Origin: an uncultured Faecalibacterium sp.
Lineage (GTDB): Bacteria > Bacillota > Clostridia > Oscillospirales > Ruminococcaceae
DNA length: 24,480 nt
NCBI GenBank assembly: GCA_934540955.1
Contig: CAKTCY010000031.1
Coordinates: 1-24,480 of the forward strand
Reading direction: 5' to 3'
The position numbers and the translations under genes are program-made. Below, piece by piece: positions 14,604-22,857 of this stretch (positions are counted from its first letter, which is position 1; each line of letters opens with the position of its first letter). The notes under the pieces were generated by a model, which was given only the letters and a program-made list of their open reading frames with translations, was not told the origin of the DNA and made no database searches.

Positions 14604-17600
14604 GAACTGTGCAGAAAAGTTACCGCAAAAATATCCTGCGCGAGATGAAAAGCAGCATCAGCCGGGTGGTGTCCCTGTTTGGCATCGTGGCGCTGGGGGT
14701 GATGATGCTTACCGGACTGATGTGCATTGCCCCCGATATGCGCACCGCTGCCCAGAAGTACTATGTGCAGCAGAATGTGTTCGACCTGCGGGTGTTGTCC
14801 ACCCTTGGCCTCAGCCAGAGCGATATCGACGCCATTGCGGCTGTGGACGGCGTGGACGCCGTGCAGGCGGTGAAGTATCAGGACGTGGAGGGCCACTGGA
14901 CAGGGGACGAGCAGACCACCGTGGCGCGGCTGTATCAGCTGCCTGCAGACCCGCAGGCCGATACGCCGGAGAACATGAACCGCCCGGTGCTGCTGTCCGG
15001 CCGGATGCCGGAGGCTGCCGGGGAGTGCGTGGTGCACGTGATGGGTCACGGCAGCCCGGTGGAGCTGGGCACACAGCTGACCCTGCCGGAGGAGACCGAG
15101 GGGGTCAGCGGGCAGGTGTTCACGGTGGTGGGCACGGTGCAGGACCCGCTGCATTTTTCCACCGATTCCGAGAGCAGCACCGTGGGCGATGGCCAGCTGG
15201 ACTGCATCCTGTTTGTGCCGGAGGGCACTTTGACCGCGGATTATTATACGGTGTGCTATATCAAAGCGGAAAACGCCGGACTGTATGATAATTATTCCGA
15301 TGAATATCAGGCCGCAGTGGATGCCGTAGCCGAGAACCTCAAGGCCATCCAGAGCGCGCAGTGCACCGCCCGGCGGGAAGAATTGATGGACACCGCCAAC
15401 GACAAGCTGACCGAGGCACGCGCGGAGTACGACAGCCAGAAGGCCGAGGCAGAGCGCCAGTTCGCCGAGGCCGAGGCAAAGCTGGCAGACGCGCAGCAGC
15501 AGCTGGACGCCGCCAAGGCGCAGCTGGAAGCCGGGGAAAAGGAACTTGCCGCCCAGAAGGCCGCGCTGCCGGACACCATGCAGAGCGGTGCCGACAAGCT
15601 GGTGAGCAGCGAGGAGCAGGTGCTGGAATTTGAGGAGCAGCTGCAGCAGATCGAACTGCTGGTCAACCTGAAAAAGGTGGCCGACCCCCTGCTGACCTAC
15701 GCGGAAGCCGCCCTGCGCAACGCCGAAAAGGCGCTGGACGAAGCCGAGCCGGAGGACGAGGACTACATTGAACTGCGGGATGCGCTGGCCAAGGCGCAGG
15801 CCGCTTACGACAACATCTATAACCAGCTGCAAGGCTATCAGCAGCAGTTGGACGCAGGCAAGCGGCAGATGTATCAGCAGGGGCTCATCTCCTTGCCGAA
15901 TCTCTCCAACGACCAGCTGGTGACCGAGGCCAAGGCTGCGCTGCGCAAGATGAAGCTGCAGCTTTTGCAGGGGCAATTGCAGCTGACCACCGGCACCGCC
16001 AGCGCCTACACCCAGTTCGATGCCGCACAAAAGCAGCTGGAGGAGGGCTGGGCAGAGTATAATGACGGGCAGACCCAGCTGGAAGAATCCCGCACCGAGT
16101 ACGAGAGCCAGAAGGCCGAGGCTGAGCAGAAGCTGGCGGACGGCCTTGCCCAGCTGAACGACGCCGAGGAGCAGGTGAGCCAGATCAAAAAGGGCGAGTG
16201 GTATGTGCTGGACCGCACCTCCACCATGAGCTGTGTCACCTTTGCCCAGTACGCCGACCGCATGGACGCCATTGCCCGGGTGTTCCCGGTGTTCTTCTTC
16301 CTTGTGGCGGCGCTGGTGGCTACCACCACCATGACCCGCATGGTGGACGAGAACCGCCTGCAGATGGGCACCTTAAAGGCGCTGGGTTACTCCAATTTCA
16401 GCATCGCGGGCAAGTATTTGTTCTACGCCCTGCTGGCTACCATTCTGGGCAGCATCGTCGGCATGGTGGTGGGCTTTGTGGTATTCCCCATCATTATCTG
16501 GAACGCCTATCAGATGGTGTTCAGCCTGCCCACCTTCACCCTGCACTTCTACCCGGGCATGGCAGCTGCCAGCGTGGGTATCAGCGCCGCCGTCATCGGC
16601 TTTGCCACATGGTTCGCCTGCCGTTCCAGTCTGGCCGAAAAGACCGCAGCCCTGCTGCTGCCCCGGGCCCCGGTGGCGGGCAAGCGCATCCTGATGGAGC
16701 GCATCACCCCGCTGTGGCAGCGGATGTCCTTCTCTCAAAAAACCACCGCCCGCAACCTGTTCCGGTATAAAAAGCGGTTCTTTATGACCGTGCTGGGTGT
16801 GGCAGGCTGCACCGCGCTGCTGCTCATCGGCTTTGGCATTCAGGATTCCCTGCTGCCCATCGTCACAAAGCAGTCTACCGAGTTGACCCACAATGATATG
16901 TCCATCACCCTCAGCGACCCCAAAGCCCTGACCATGGAGCAGGGGCTGACGGAGGAGCTGGACAGCAACAGCGCCGTACAAAACTGGAGCGCGGTGTATA
17001 CCAAATCCACCACCATCTACAATGCCGAAGGCGAGAGCGCAAGCGTAAGCATCGTGGCTGCCGCCAAGGACAGCGACCTGACCCGCTACGTTACCTTCCG
17101 CACCCGCAAGGGGCATAAGGTCATCAGCTTTGACAGCGGCAGCGCCATCCTGACCGAAAAGACCGCCGAGAATCTGGGCCTGCACACCGGCGATACCTTC
17201 TGGGTGGAGAACACCGATGGCACCCGGGTGGAGCTGACGTTGACCGGCATTACCGAAAACTATATGTTCACCCGGCTGTACCTCCCCCGCGCACAGCTGG
17301 AAAGCCTGCTGGGCACGGAGGATATCCCGTGGAACACGGTCTATGGCCAGACCACCTGCACCGATGCTGCCGGGTATAACGCCCTGCGCACCGACCTGCT
17401 GGACTGCAACTACGTCAGCAGCATCAGCTTTACCGAGGACACCACCGAGCTGTTCGATAACCTCATCGTCAGTCTGGGTTATGTGGTGGTGCTGATCATC
17501 ATCTGCGCGGCGGCGCTGGCGGCTGTGGTGCTGTATAACCTCATCAGCGTCAACCTTGGAGAGCGCAAAAAGGAGCTGGCGACCATCAAGGTGCTGGGCT

Positions 17601-17875
17601 TCTACGATCAGGAGGTGTACCGCTACATCTTCCGCGAGATCGAGCTGCTGGCGCTCATCGGCTCCGGTGTGGGTCTGGCGCTGGGTGTGCCGCTGCACAA
17701 GTTCATCGTGCTGACCGTGGAGATGGATCAGCTGATGTTCATCCGCACCATCGCCCCCCGCAGCTACCTGCTGGCGGTGGCGCTGACCATGGTGTTTACC
17801 GTGGCGGTCTGCTTTGTCATGCGGCGGCACGTCCGGCGCATCAGCATGGTGGAAAGCATGAAGGCTCCGGAGTAA
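14597..17875 (+). CDS. Large FtsX/MacB-type ABC permease with extracytoplasmic coiled coil
   Basis: A 1092-residue permease paired with the ATPase just upstream. The order is: a first membrane helix (about residues 19-41); an extracytoplasmic region; and long coiled-coil segments at about 264-330, 370-420 and 478-535, in which EYDSQKAEAE recurs as EYESQKAEAE. Then comes a first FtsX domain with three helices (about 561-676), including the coupling motif MGTLKALGYS. A helix (728-750), a second extracytoplasmic domain and a second FtsX domain (about 955-1080, ERKKELATIKVLGF) follow, giving roughly eight helices. Such systems export or extract lipids, peptides or drugs, or sense them mechanically; the substrate is unknown. 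The start is ambiguous: GTG codons at 14597, 14600 and 14609 are all in frame and overlap or abut the ATPase stop. A trailing terminator is at 18014-18056. Confidence 0.93.
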   Translation: MVRTVQKSYRKNILREMKSSISRVVSLFGIVALGVMMLTGLMCIAPDMRTAAQKYYVQQNVFDLRVLSTLGLSQSDIDAIAAVDGVDAVQAVKYQDVEGHWTGDEQTTVARLYQLPADPQADTPENMNRPVLLSGRMPEAAGECVVHVMGHGSPVELGTQLTLPEETEGVSGQVFTVVGTVQDPLHFSTDSESSTVGDGQLDCILFVPEGTLTADYYTVCYIKAENAGLYDNYSDEYQAAVDAVAENLKAIQSAQCTARREELMDTANDKLTEARAEYDSQKAEAERQFAEAEAKLADAQQQLDAAKAQLEAGEKELAAQKAALPDTMQSGADKLVSSEEQVLEFEEQLQQIELLVNLKKVADPLLTYAEAALRNAEKALDEAEPEDEDYIELRDALAKAQAAYDNIYNQLQGYQQQLDAGKRQMYQQGLISLPNLSNDQLVTEAKAALRKMKLQLLQGQLQLTTGTASAYTQFDAAQKQLEEGWAEYNDGQTQLEESRTEYESQKAEAEQKLADGLAQLNDAEEQVSQIKKGEWYVLDRTSTMSCVTFAQYADRMDAIARVFPVFFFLVAALVATTTMTRMVDENRLQMGTLKALGYSNFSIAGKYLFYALLATILGSIVGMVVGFVVFPIIIWNAYQMVFSLPTFTLHFYPGMAAASVGISAAVIGFATWFACRSSLAEKTAALLLPRAPVAGKRILMERITPLWQRMSFSQKTTARNLFRYKKRFFMTVLGVAGCTALLLIGFGIQDSLLPIVTKQSTELTHNDMSITLSDPKALTMEQGLTEELDSNSAVQNWSAVYTKSTTIYNAEGESASVSIVAAAKDSDLTRYVTFRTRKGHKVISFDSGSAILTEKTAENLGLHTGDTFWVENTDGTRVELTLTGITENYMFTRLYLPRAQLESLLGTEDIPWNTVYGQTTCTDAAGYNALRTDLLDCNYVSSISFTEDTTELFDNLIVSLGYVVVLIIICAAALAAVVLYNLISVNLGERKKELATIKVLGFYDQEVYRYIFREIELLALIGSGVGLALGVPLHKFIVLTVEMDQLMFIRTIAPRSYLLAVALTMVFTVAVCFVMRRHVRRISMVESMKAPE

Positions 17876-17907
17876 TGTTTACAGCTCATTCATAAAATAA
17901 GCATAAT

Positions 17908-17936
17908 TTCGCAGGATTTTTCGGGTATCATAAAAT
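17908..17936 (+). promoter_or_regulatory. Possible promoter of a small intergenic RNA
   Basis: TTCGCA (17908-17913), a 17-base spacer and TAAAAT (17931-17936); an overlapping alternative -10 is TATCAT (17926-17931). It points into a stretch with no open reading frame of note that ends in a terminator. Confidence 0.45.
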
Positions 17937-17942
17937 CACCGG

Positions 17943-18056
17943 GAGGGGGAGAGCCGCAAGCCCCCTCTCAGGGACATGATTCCTCCTATACCCCAAACCA
18001 AATACCGCAAAAGGCCGCGCCTCGTCTGAACCAGCAGATGGGGCGCGGCTGTTTTT
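17943..18056 (+). ncRNA. Candidate small RNA, about 115 nt
   Basis: Downstream of a plausible promoter are a 5' hairpin (17941-17949 with 17961-17969, 11-base loop), a C/U- and A-rich unpaired stretch containing TCCTCCT (17981-17987) and CCCC (17991-17994), and a long terminator hairpin. This hairpin-linker-terminator layout with a CCUCC motif resembles Gram-positive regulatory RNAs that pair with ribosome binding sites. It does not match an RNA family I know. It could instead be the 3' untranslated region of the ABC permease mRNA. Real transcription is unproven. Confidence 0.4.
18014..18056 (+). terminator. Terminator downstream of the ABC permease / small-RNA candidate
   Basis: A 15-bp stem with G-U pairs (18014-18028 with 18035-18049, loop AACCAG) is followed by TGTTTTT. 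Confidence 0.88.
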
Positions 18057-18085
18057 GTAAGGACTGCGGCTTTTCTCAACTGCAC

Positions 18086-18132
18086 AAAAAGCACCCCCTG
18101 CGGTCTGTACGGGCAGACCGCAGGGGGTGCTT
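18086..18132 (-). terminator. Terminator of the purine permease gene
   Basis: A 19-bp stem (18089-18107 with 18114-18132, 6-base loop) ends on the minus strand in a T tract (As at 18086-18090), 22 bases after the permease stop. TTGGCTTTTT on the plus side may make it work in both directions. Confidence 0.88.
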
Positions 18133-18154
18133 GGCTTTTTATACGCGCAGGGGA

Positions 18155-19525
18155 TCAGAGGAACACATACTTGAGGATGAACAGCACGGTGAGCACATAC
18201 ATCAGCGGGCTGATCTTCTTCTCCTTGGCCTTGCCGGTGATCACGTTGATGATGGTCCAGGAGATGATGCCGATGGCGATACCCTCGGAGATGCTGTAAG
18301 CGGTGGGCATAGCCAGAATGGTCAGGAAGGCGGGGATGCCCTCGCTGGGATCATTGAAGTCGATCTTGACGGCAGAGCCCATCATGTAGAAGCCCACGAT
18401 GATCAGAGCCGGAGCGGTAGCAAAGCTTGGGATGGTGAGGAACAGCGGGCTGAAGACGGTAGCCAGCAGGAACAGCACACCGGTGGTCATAGCGGTCAGA
18501 CCGGTGCGGCCGCCCTCGGTAACGCCGGAGGCGCTCTCCACGAAGGTGGTGGTGGTGGAAGTGCCCAGCACAGCGCCCACGCAGGTGCCGATGGAGTCTG
18601 CCATCAGTGCGCCCTTGATGTTGGGCAGACGGCCGTCCTCGTCCAGCATATCAGCCTTGGAGGCCACGCCGATCAGGGTGCCCAGCGTGTCGAACAGATC
18701 CACGAACAGGAAGGAGAACATCACGGCGAAGAAGTTCAGCGGGCCGACACCGGAGAAGTCGGTCTTGAACACCTGACCAAAGGTCTCGCCCAGTGCGGAG
18801 AAGTCGAAGCTGACAAAAGCGGTGGGGATGACGGAGTACATACCGGCTTCCACATCGGGGACGTAGATACCGGTCAGCTCGCACACGATGCCCAGCAGCC
18901 AGGTGATCAGGATGCCGTACAGGATGCCGCCCTTGACCTTTTTGACCAGCAGGATGGCGGTGATGACCACGCCCAGCAGAGCCAGAATGGCGCCCACGCC
19001 CACGCTGTGGAAGGTTGCGCCCTTGAAGTGCTGGTAGGTGACCAGAGTGGAATCGCTGTTGACGATCAGCTTGGCGTTCTGCAGGCCGACAAAGGCCACG
19101 AACAGGCCGATGCCCACGCTGACGGCGCTCTTCAGGGTCATGGGAATGGCGTTGAAGATGCCCTCGCGCACATTGGTCAGGGACAGTGCGATGAAGATGA
19201 TGCCCTCAACAAAGACGGCCATCAGAGCCAGCTGCCAGCTGTAGCCCATGGTCAGCACGACCGTGTAGGCAAAGTAGGCGTTTAGGCCCATGCCGGGAGC
19301 CAGTGCAAAGGGGTAGTTGGCCAGCACAGCCATCAGTGCGGTGGCAATAAAGGATGCCAGCGCGGTGGCGATCAGCACAGCCTTGGAATCCATGCCCGCT
19401 GCGGACAGGATGTTGGGGTTGACGGCAAGGATGTAAGCCATGGTCATGAAGGTAGTGATACCGGCCATGATCTCGGTCTTTACATCGGTGTGGTTTTCTT
19501 TCAGGTGAAAGAACTTTTCTAACAT
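18155..19525 (-). CDS. pbuG: NCS2-family purine permease (AzgA/PbuG-like)
   Basis: A 456-residue transporter with about 12-14 hydrophobic segments, the AzgA-like branch of nucleobase/cation symporters that take up hypoxanthine, guanine or adenine. Family marks are the N-terminus KTEIMAGITTFMTMAYILAVNP and ALAPGMGLNAYFAYTVV near residue 74. A glutamate-bearing helix with VEGIIFIALS is near 105, and the segment FVDLFDTLGTLIGVA and GTSTTTTFVESASGV are near 255-310. AGGAGG lies 6 bases before ATG. Promoter TGGACA-17-TAAAAT is at 19591-19619, and an 8-bp hairpin is in the leader (19553-19576). No purine riboswitch is visible. Substrate preference within purines is inference from the family. Confidence 0.93.
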   Translation of the reverse strand: MLEKFFHLKENHTDVKTEIMAGITTFMTMAYILAVNPNILSAAGMDSKAVLIATALASFIATALMAVLANYPFALAPGMGLNAYFAYTVVLTMGYSWQLALMAVFVEGIIFIALSLTNVREGIFNAIPMTLKSAVSVGIGLFVAFVGLQNAKLIVNSDSTLVTYQHFKGATFHSVGVGAILALLGVVITAILLVKKVKGGILYGILITWLLGIVCELTGIYVPDVEAGMYSVIPTAFVSFDFSALGETFGQVFKTDFSGVGPLNFFAVMFSFLFVDLFDTLGTLIGVASKADMLDEDGRLPNIKGALMADSIGTCVGAVLGTSTTTTFVESASGVTEGGRTGLTAMTTGVLFLLATVFSPLFLTIPSFATAPALIIVGFYMMGSAVKIDFNDPSEGIPAFLTILAMPTAYSISEGIAIGIISWTIINVITGKAKEKKISPLMYVLTVLFILKYVFL

Positions 19526-19552
19526 GAGAAACCTCCTGCTTCCAATAAAACA

Positions 19553-19576
19553 CTCCGCCGGTTGCGGACGGCGGAG
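19553..19576. other. Hairpin in the 5' leader of the purine permease mRNA
   Basis: CTCCGCCG and CGGCGGAG pair perfectly across an 8-base loop, between the expected transcription start (about 19584) and the ribosome binding site. It is too short for a purine riboswitch and no T tract follows; a stability role is the simplest reading. Confidence 0.5.
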
Positions 19577-19590
19577 AAAGAACAGCTCCC

Positions 19591-19619
19591 ATTTTATCAG
19601 CTGAAAACGTTCTTGTCCA
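19591..19619 (-). promoter_or_regulatory. Promoter of the purine permease gene
   Basis: On the minus strand TGGACA (19619-19614), 17 bases, TAAAAT (19596-19591), with an extended -10 TGA. It gives a leader of about 60 bases. Confidence 0.75.
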
Positions 19620-19663
19620 CATCAGAAACACATAAATTTCGCAATTTGTTCAAATTTTCTTAA

Positions 19664-19678
19664 ATAAGTATGACTTAT
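19664..19678. promoter_or_regulatory. Second copy of the ATAAGT-N3-ACTTAT palindrome
   Basis: Perfect 6-base arms around ATG, with flanks AA before and CTGACA after that nearly match the copy at the metK promoter (10823-10837). It lies about 85 bases upstream of the purine permease transcription start. On the minus strand it also falls within the spacer of a weak TTGTCA-17-TAAGAA. Confidence 0.5.
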
Positions 19679-19679
19679 C

Positions 19680-19817
19680 TGACAAAAAATCCGACATTTT
19701 TTAGTAGTTTGGACGGAATGCGGGCGCTTTGTGCAGAAAAAATGTTTGCGAAAAGAGGGCGGTGCCGAACTCTCTCAGGTGTTACAGCTGCCGTTTGCCG
19801 TTACGACCCCACCCGTG
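19680..19817. other. Intergenic stretch without a supported gene
   Basis: Part of the 530-base gap between the purine permease and the M16 peptidase. It is AT-rich up to about 19750. It then holds a short piece, GTGCCGAA followed by CTCTCTCAGG, reminiscent of a glycine riboswitch but lacking most of that aptamer. No credible coding frame, and no plus-strand gene downstream. Confidence 0.4.
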
Positions 19818-19858
19818 AAAAAGGGTTTCTGAAAAGTCCGCAGACTTTTCAGAAACCC
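19818..19858 (-). terminator. Terminator of the M16 peptidase transcript
   Basis: A perfect 16-bp stem (19823-19838 with 19843-19858, 4-base loop) is followed on the minus strand by five Ts (As at 19818-19822). It lies about 200 bases beyond the peptidase stop, leaving a long folded 3' region. Confidence 0.88.
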
Positions 19859-19870
19859 AAAAATTAAAAT

Positions 19871-20048
19871 AATCTTTCCGCTGATTATGGCCAAAGTGCA
19901 ACGACGACGACCGCCGCCAGCGGCGGAAACAGGGAGGAGTTGTTGGGGCAGCGGCCAGCAAGACGCGAGTGCCGCCCAAGGCACGATGCGGATGCTGGGT
20001 GCCGCAACCCGTTAGCGGCGGCCATTCAAAATCGTCTCGACTGCAGCG
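19871..20048. repeat. Highly structured intergenic element, possible dispersed repeat
   Basis: Non-coding and rich in inverted repeats. CCGCCG/CGGCGG is at 19911-19926; CCAGCA/TGCTGG (19955-19960, 19993-19998) encloses GTGCC/GGCAC (19969-19973, 19980-19984); GCCGC/GCGGC is at 20001-20019. It sits between the M16 stop and its terminator. The frames through it look like junk, and the composition differs from both flanks. It resembles, from memory, recurrent intergenic sequence in Faecalibacterium genomes, but no second copy is in this window. Repeat status is a hypothesis. Confidence 0.4.
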
Positions 20049-20055
20049 CAAGCGC

Positions 20056-22809
20056 TTACAGCGTCTCTACCCGGTCGAACAGATCCTTCGCGGCTTCTAC
20101 GGCGTCCTTGCTGCCAAAGGCCACCCGCACACCGCCGGACAGCACGTCAGACAGGGCAGCGGCCTGTGCTTTGAGCAGGGCGGCGTCCACGCTGCACAGC
20201 GCCTTGCGGTCGGCGGCGCGCATCTCGTCCGTGATGCCGCAGAAGTACCGGTGATCCAGCTCCCGGGCGGCGGCACGCGCCTTGCGGGGCGTGTCCAGCT
20301 TGGCGGCGGTGCCCACGATGAACTCGTCCAGATCCCGGGCGGTGTAGTCCCGGGCGGCAAGGGCGGCAGGGGCGGCTGCAAAGGTATCGTAGCTTTCCCG
20401 CAGGTGGGGGTCCCGGTAGGTGTACAAAAACTCGATGCCGTCTGCACAGAGCATTCCGGTGCCGTAGGCACCGCCCACCTCCCGGATGGTGCGCCACAGG
20501 TATTCGTAGCTCATCACCCGCGCCAGCACCCGGCGGCGGCTGTCCCGGGGCATGGGCCAAGCCAGCACATCGTAGTTCACGCCGCCATCAATGATAAAGG
20601 CTTCGTTCACCGGGGGCGTCAGGGGCTGGGTGTAGGGCTGCGCCGGGGTGCGCCGGGCAGCGGCAAAGCGGCTTTCCGGCAGCAGGGTGCGCAGCTTTTC
20701 CAGTGCGGCTTCGGTGCCGTGCAGGCTGACGGTCAGGGCGGCAGTTTGCAGCACCCGGCGGCGCACAGCGTCCAGCCTTGCGCCCAGTGCAGCCCAGTCG
20801 GCCTTTTCCAGCAGACTGCACAGGAAGTGGTAATAGCTCACGCCGGTGCAGGCTTCGTCCGCAGCGCCCTCTACATAATAATGGGCGCGGGCGCGGGTGG
20901 AGGCGAACTCGTTGCCCTGCTGGATGAACAGCTGCTCCATGCGCAGCTTCAGCTGGCTGACCACCCGGGCATAGGCCGCCTCGGCAGCCGCGCCGGTAAG
21001 GACGGTATCGTACAGCCACTCGCCGCCGATCTCCACCGCCTTTTCCAGGCTGCGCTCCAGCAGGCTCAGGCAGAGGGTGAGCTTGGCGTGGCAGGGACTG
21101 CCCTCCTGCCGCCCGGTCCAGATGTCCAGCTGGGCGCGGCTGTCGCCCAGCCATGTGCTGCGCAGGGTGTTCAGCTGCTGGGCGGTATGGGCGGGGGTGT
21201 CCAGCTCGTCCAGCACATCGGTGAGCAGGTTCAGGTATTGCAGCTCCTCCGGGGCGATGCTGCCCAGATCATAGTAGAAATTCAGGTACAGGCTCCCGGC
21301 AGAGGGGTGGCGCAGCAGGGTGGCACCGGCCAGCTGCTCGGCGCTGCCCTGCGGGGCGGCATCGCCCGCGCCAAGGTCGGCGGCGGTGAGGGGGTGCTCC
21401 AGCACCAGCTTGCCGTCGGTGCGCACCGGGGCGGCGGCGTCCTCGGTTTTGGGTGCGGTGGGGACTTGCACCACCTGTACCGGGGCGGGGGCAAACAGCT
21501 CCCGCAGCAGGGTGTCGAACCAGCCCTCCTCCAGCTTACTGCGCAGGGCGGCGAAAAGCTTATCGGTGTGCAGCAGCAGGGCGGCATCGCCGGTATGCAG
21601 CCAGCCGGTGGCAGCGTTGATGGCGTCCAGCACGCCGTCCGGCAGACTGCCCGGGCGCTCCAGCGAGGCAAACTCGGCCTCGTTCAAGGCGGCCAGCAGC
21701 AGGTCGCGGGGGATGCCGGTCTCCAATAGCTTGTCCACAGCCTTGCGCACGGCGGGGGCAAACCTGCGGGCAGAATCCACCGTAGCGCCGCGCAGCAGCA
21801 GCTCCAAGGTGGGCTGCAGGGTGCTGTCGTCAAAGCCGATGTCGATATCTGCGCCCAGCTGCTCGGCCAGCAGCGCGGCCTTGAGGGGAGAACTGTTGGT
21901 GCTCAGCAATGCGCCCAGCAGGATCTCCACGCCCAACTGCCGCTCCCGGTCGGCAAATGCGCCGGTGTACCATGCCAGTGCGCACTGCACCTCGTCCGGC
22001 TTGGGCTGGTCGGTGTAGTAGGGCAGTTCCACGAACGCGCCGGGCTGCTCGTCCTGCATGGTCAGGCGGGGACGGGCAGCAGCCTTGGGCATCTTGGACA
22101 GGTAGTCCTTATCCAGCCGCGCCAGCTTGTCGGCCATATCCATCTTGCCGTACAGGGTGATGCAGCAGTTGTCGGCGCTGTAATGGCGGCGGTACACCCG
22201 CTGGTATTTCTCGTAGGTCAGGGCGGGGATGGACGCCGGGTCGCCGCCGGACACAAAGCCGTAGGCGGTATCCGGGAACATGGCCCGCTGCAGGGCGTTT
22301 TGCAGCTGGGCATCCGGGGAGGCCAGTGCGCCCTGCATCTCGTTGTAGACCACGCCGCTGACCGTGCCGTTAGCATCCCGGTGCCAGCCCTCCTGCTCGA
22401 ACACGGCGGAGTCCACCATAGCCAGCGGGCAGAACACCGCGTTCAGGTAGACATCCATCAGGTTGCAGAAATCGGTCTCGTTGGGGGTGGCAAAGGGGTA
22501 AACCGTCTTGTCCGGGAAGGTCATTGCATTGAGGAAGGAGGCCATGCTGCTTTTGAGCAGCTGCACAAAGGGGGAGCTGACCGGGTATTTTTCGCTGCCT
22601 GCCAGCACGGAGTGCTCCAGAATGTGGAACACGCCGGTGTCATCGGAGGGGAAAGTGCCGAAGCCGATGCCGAAGGCCTTGTTGACGTCCTCGTTTTCCA
22701 CCAGCAGCACAGCTGCGCCGCTGACGTCGTGGGTGAGCAGGGTCAAAGTACCGTGCTGCTCGGGGCAGTCCTCGGTGCGCAGAACGGTATAACCGGGATA
22801 GTGTGCCAT
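20056..22809 (-). CDS. M16C-family zinc metallopeptidase (presequence-protease-like)
   Basis: A 917-residue peptidase with the inverted zinc motif HxxEH as HILEH (H62, E65, H66) and the third ligand E157 in VVYNEMQG. The flanking sequence SEKYPVSSPFVQLLKSSMASFLNAMTFPDKT is split by family-typical residues of the M16C (PreP/Cym1/HypA) subfamily. Members are single-chain clamshells that degrade short peptides; here a cytoplasmic peptide-clearing role is likely since no signal peptide is seen. The length is slightly under the usual 950-1000. AAGGAG lies 7 bases before ATG. It follows a small coiled-coil membrane protein gene by 48 bases on the same strand, probably one operon, and is closed by the terminator at 19818-19858. 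Confidence 0.93.
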   Translation of the reverse strand: MAHYPGYTVLRTEDCPEQHGTLTLLTHDVSGAAVLLVENEDVNKAFGIGFGTFPSDDTGVFHILEHSVLAGSEKYPVSSPFVQLLKSSMASFLNAMTFPDKTVYPFATPNETDFCNLMDVYLNAVFCPLAMVDSAVFEQEGWHRDANGTVSGVVYNEMQGALASPDAQLQNALQRAMFPDTAYGFVSGGDPASIPALTYEKYQRVYRRHYSADNCCITLYGKMDMADKLARLDKDYLSKMPKAAARPRLTMQDEQPGAFVELPYYTDQPKPDEVQCALAWYTGAFADRERQLGVEILLGALLSTNSSPLKAALLAEQLGADIDIGFDDSTLQPTLELLLRGATVDSARRFAPAVRKAVDKLLETGIPRDLLLAALNEAEFASLERPGSLPDGVLDAINAATGWLHTGDAALLLHTDKLFAALRSKLEEGWFDTLLRELFAPAPVQVVQVPTAPKTEDAAAPVRTDGKLVLEHPLTAADLGAGDAAPQGSAEQLAGATLLRHPSAGSLYLNFYYDLGSIAPEELQYLNLLTDVLDELDTPAHTAQQLNTLRSTWLGDSRAQLDIWTGRQEGSPCHAKLTLCLSLLERSLEKAVEIGGEWLYDTVLTGAAAEAAYARVVSQLKLRMEQLFIQQGNEFASTRARAHYYVEGAADEACTGVSYYHFLCSLLEKADWAALGARLDAVRRRVLQTAALTVSLHGTEAALEKLRTLLPESRFAAARRTPAQPYTQPLTPPVNEAFIIDGGVNYDVLAWPMPRDSRRRVLARVMSYEYLWRTIREVGGAYGTGMLCADGIEFLYTYRDPHLRESYDTFAAAPAALAARDYTARDLDEFIVGTAAKLDTPRKARAAARELDHRYFCGITDEMRAADRKALCSVDAALLKAQAAALSDVLSGGVRVAFGSKDAVEAAKDLFDRVETL

Positions 22810-22857
22810 TTTTATTCTCCTTTACGGAATGTTTTTCACAGAGGATGCGCCTGCGGC

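Noticed and set aside
18038..19285. 415-codon plus-strand open frame opposite the purine permease.
   Set aside because: An antisense shadow, His/Asp/Gly/Gln-rich; it begins inside a terminator and has no ribosome binding site.
19553..19590. Purine riboswitch in the leader of the purine permease.
   Set aside because: The leader is only about 60 bases and shows one simple hairpin, without the three-way junction sequences of the purine aptamer.
19755..19800. Possible glycine riboswitch on the plus strand (GTGCCGAA and CTCTCTCAGG).
   Set aside because: Only two short pieces match. The rest of the aptamer core (the GG-GCAA and AAAAGGAC parts) and any downstream plus-strand gene are absent; at most a remnant.
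19969..21729. 586-codon plus-strand open frame opposite the M16 peptidase.
   Set aside because: The minus-strand frame has a full set of peptidase motifs; the plus frame is a Gly/Gln/Val-rich shadow with no start signal.
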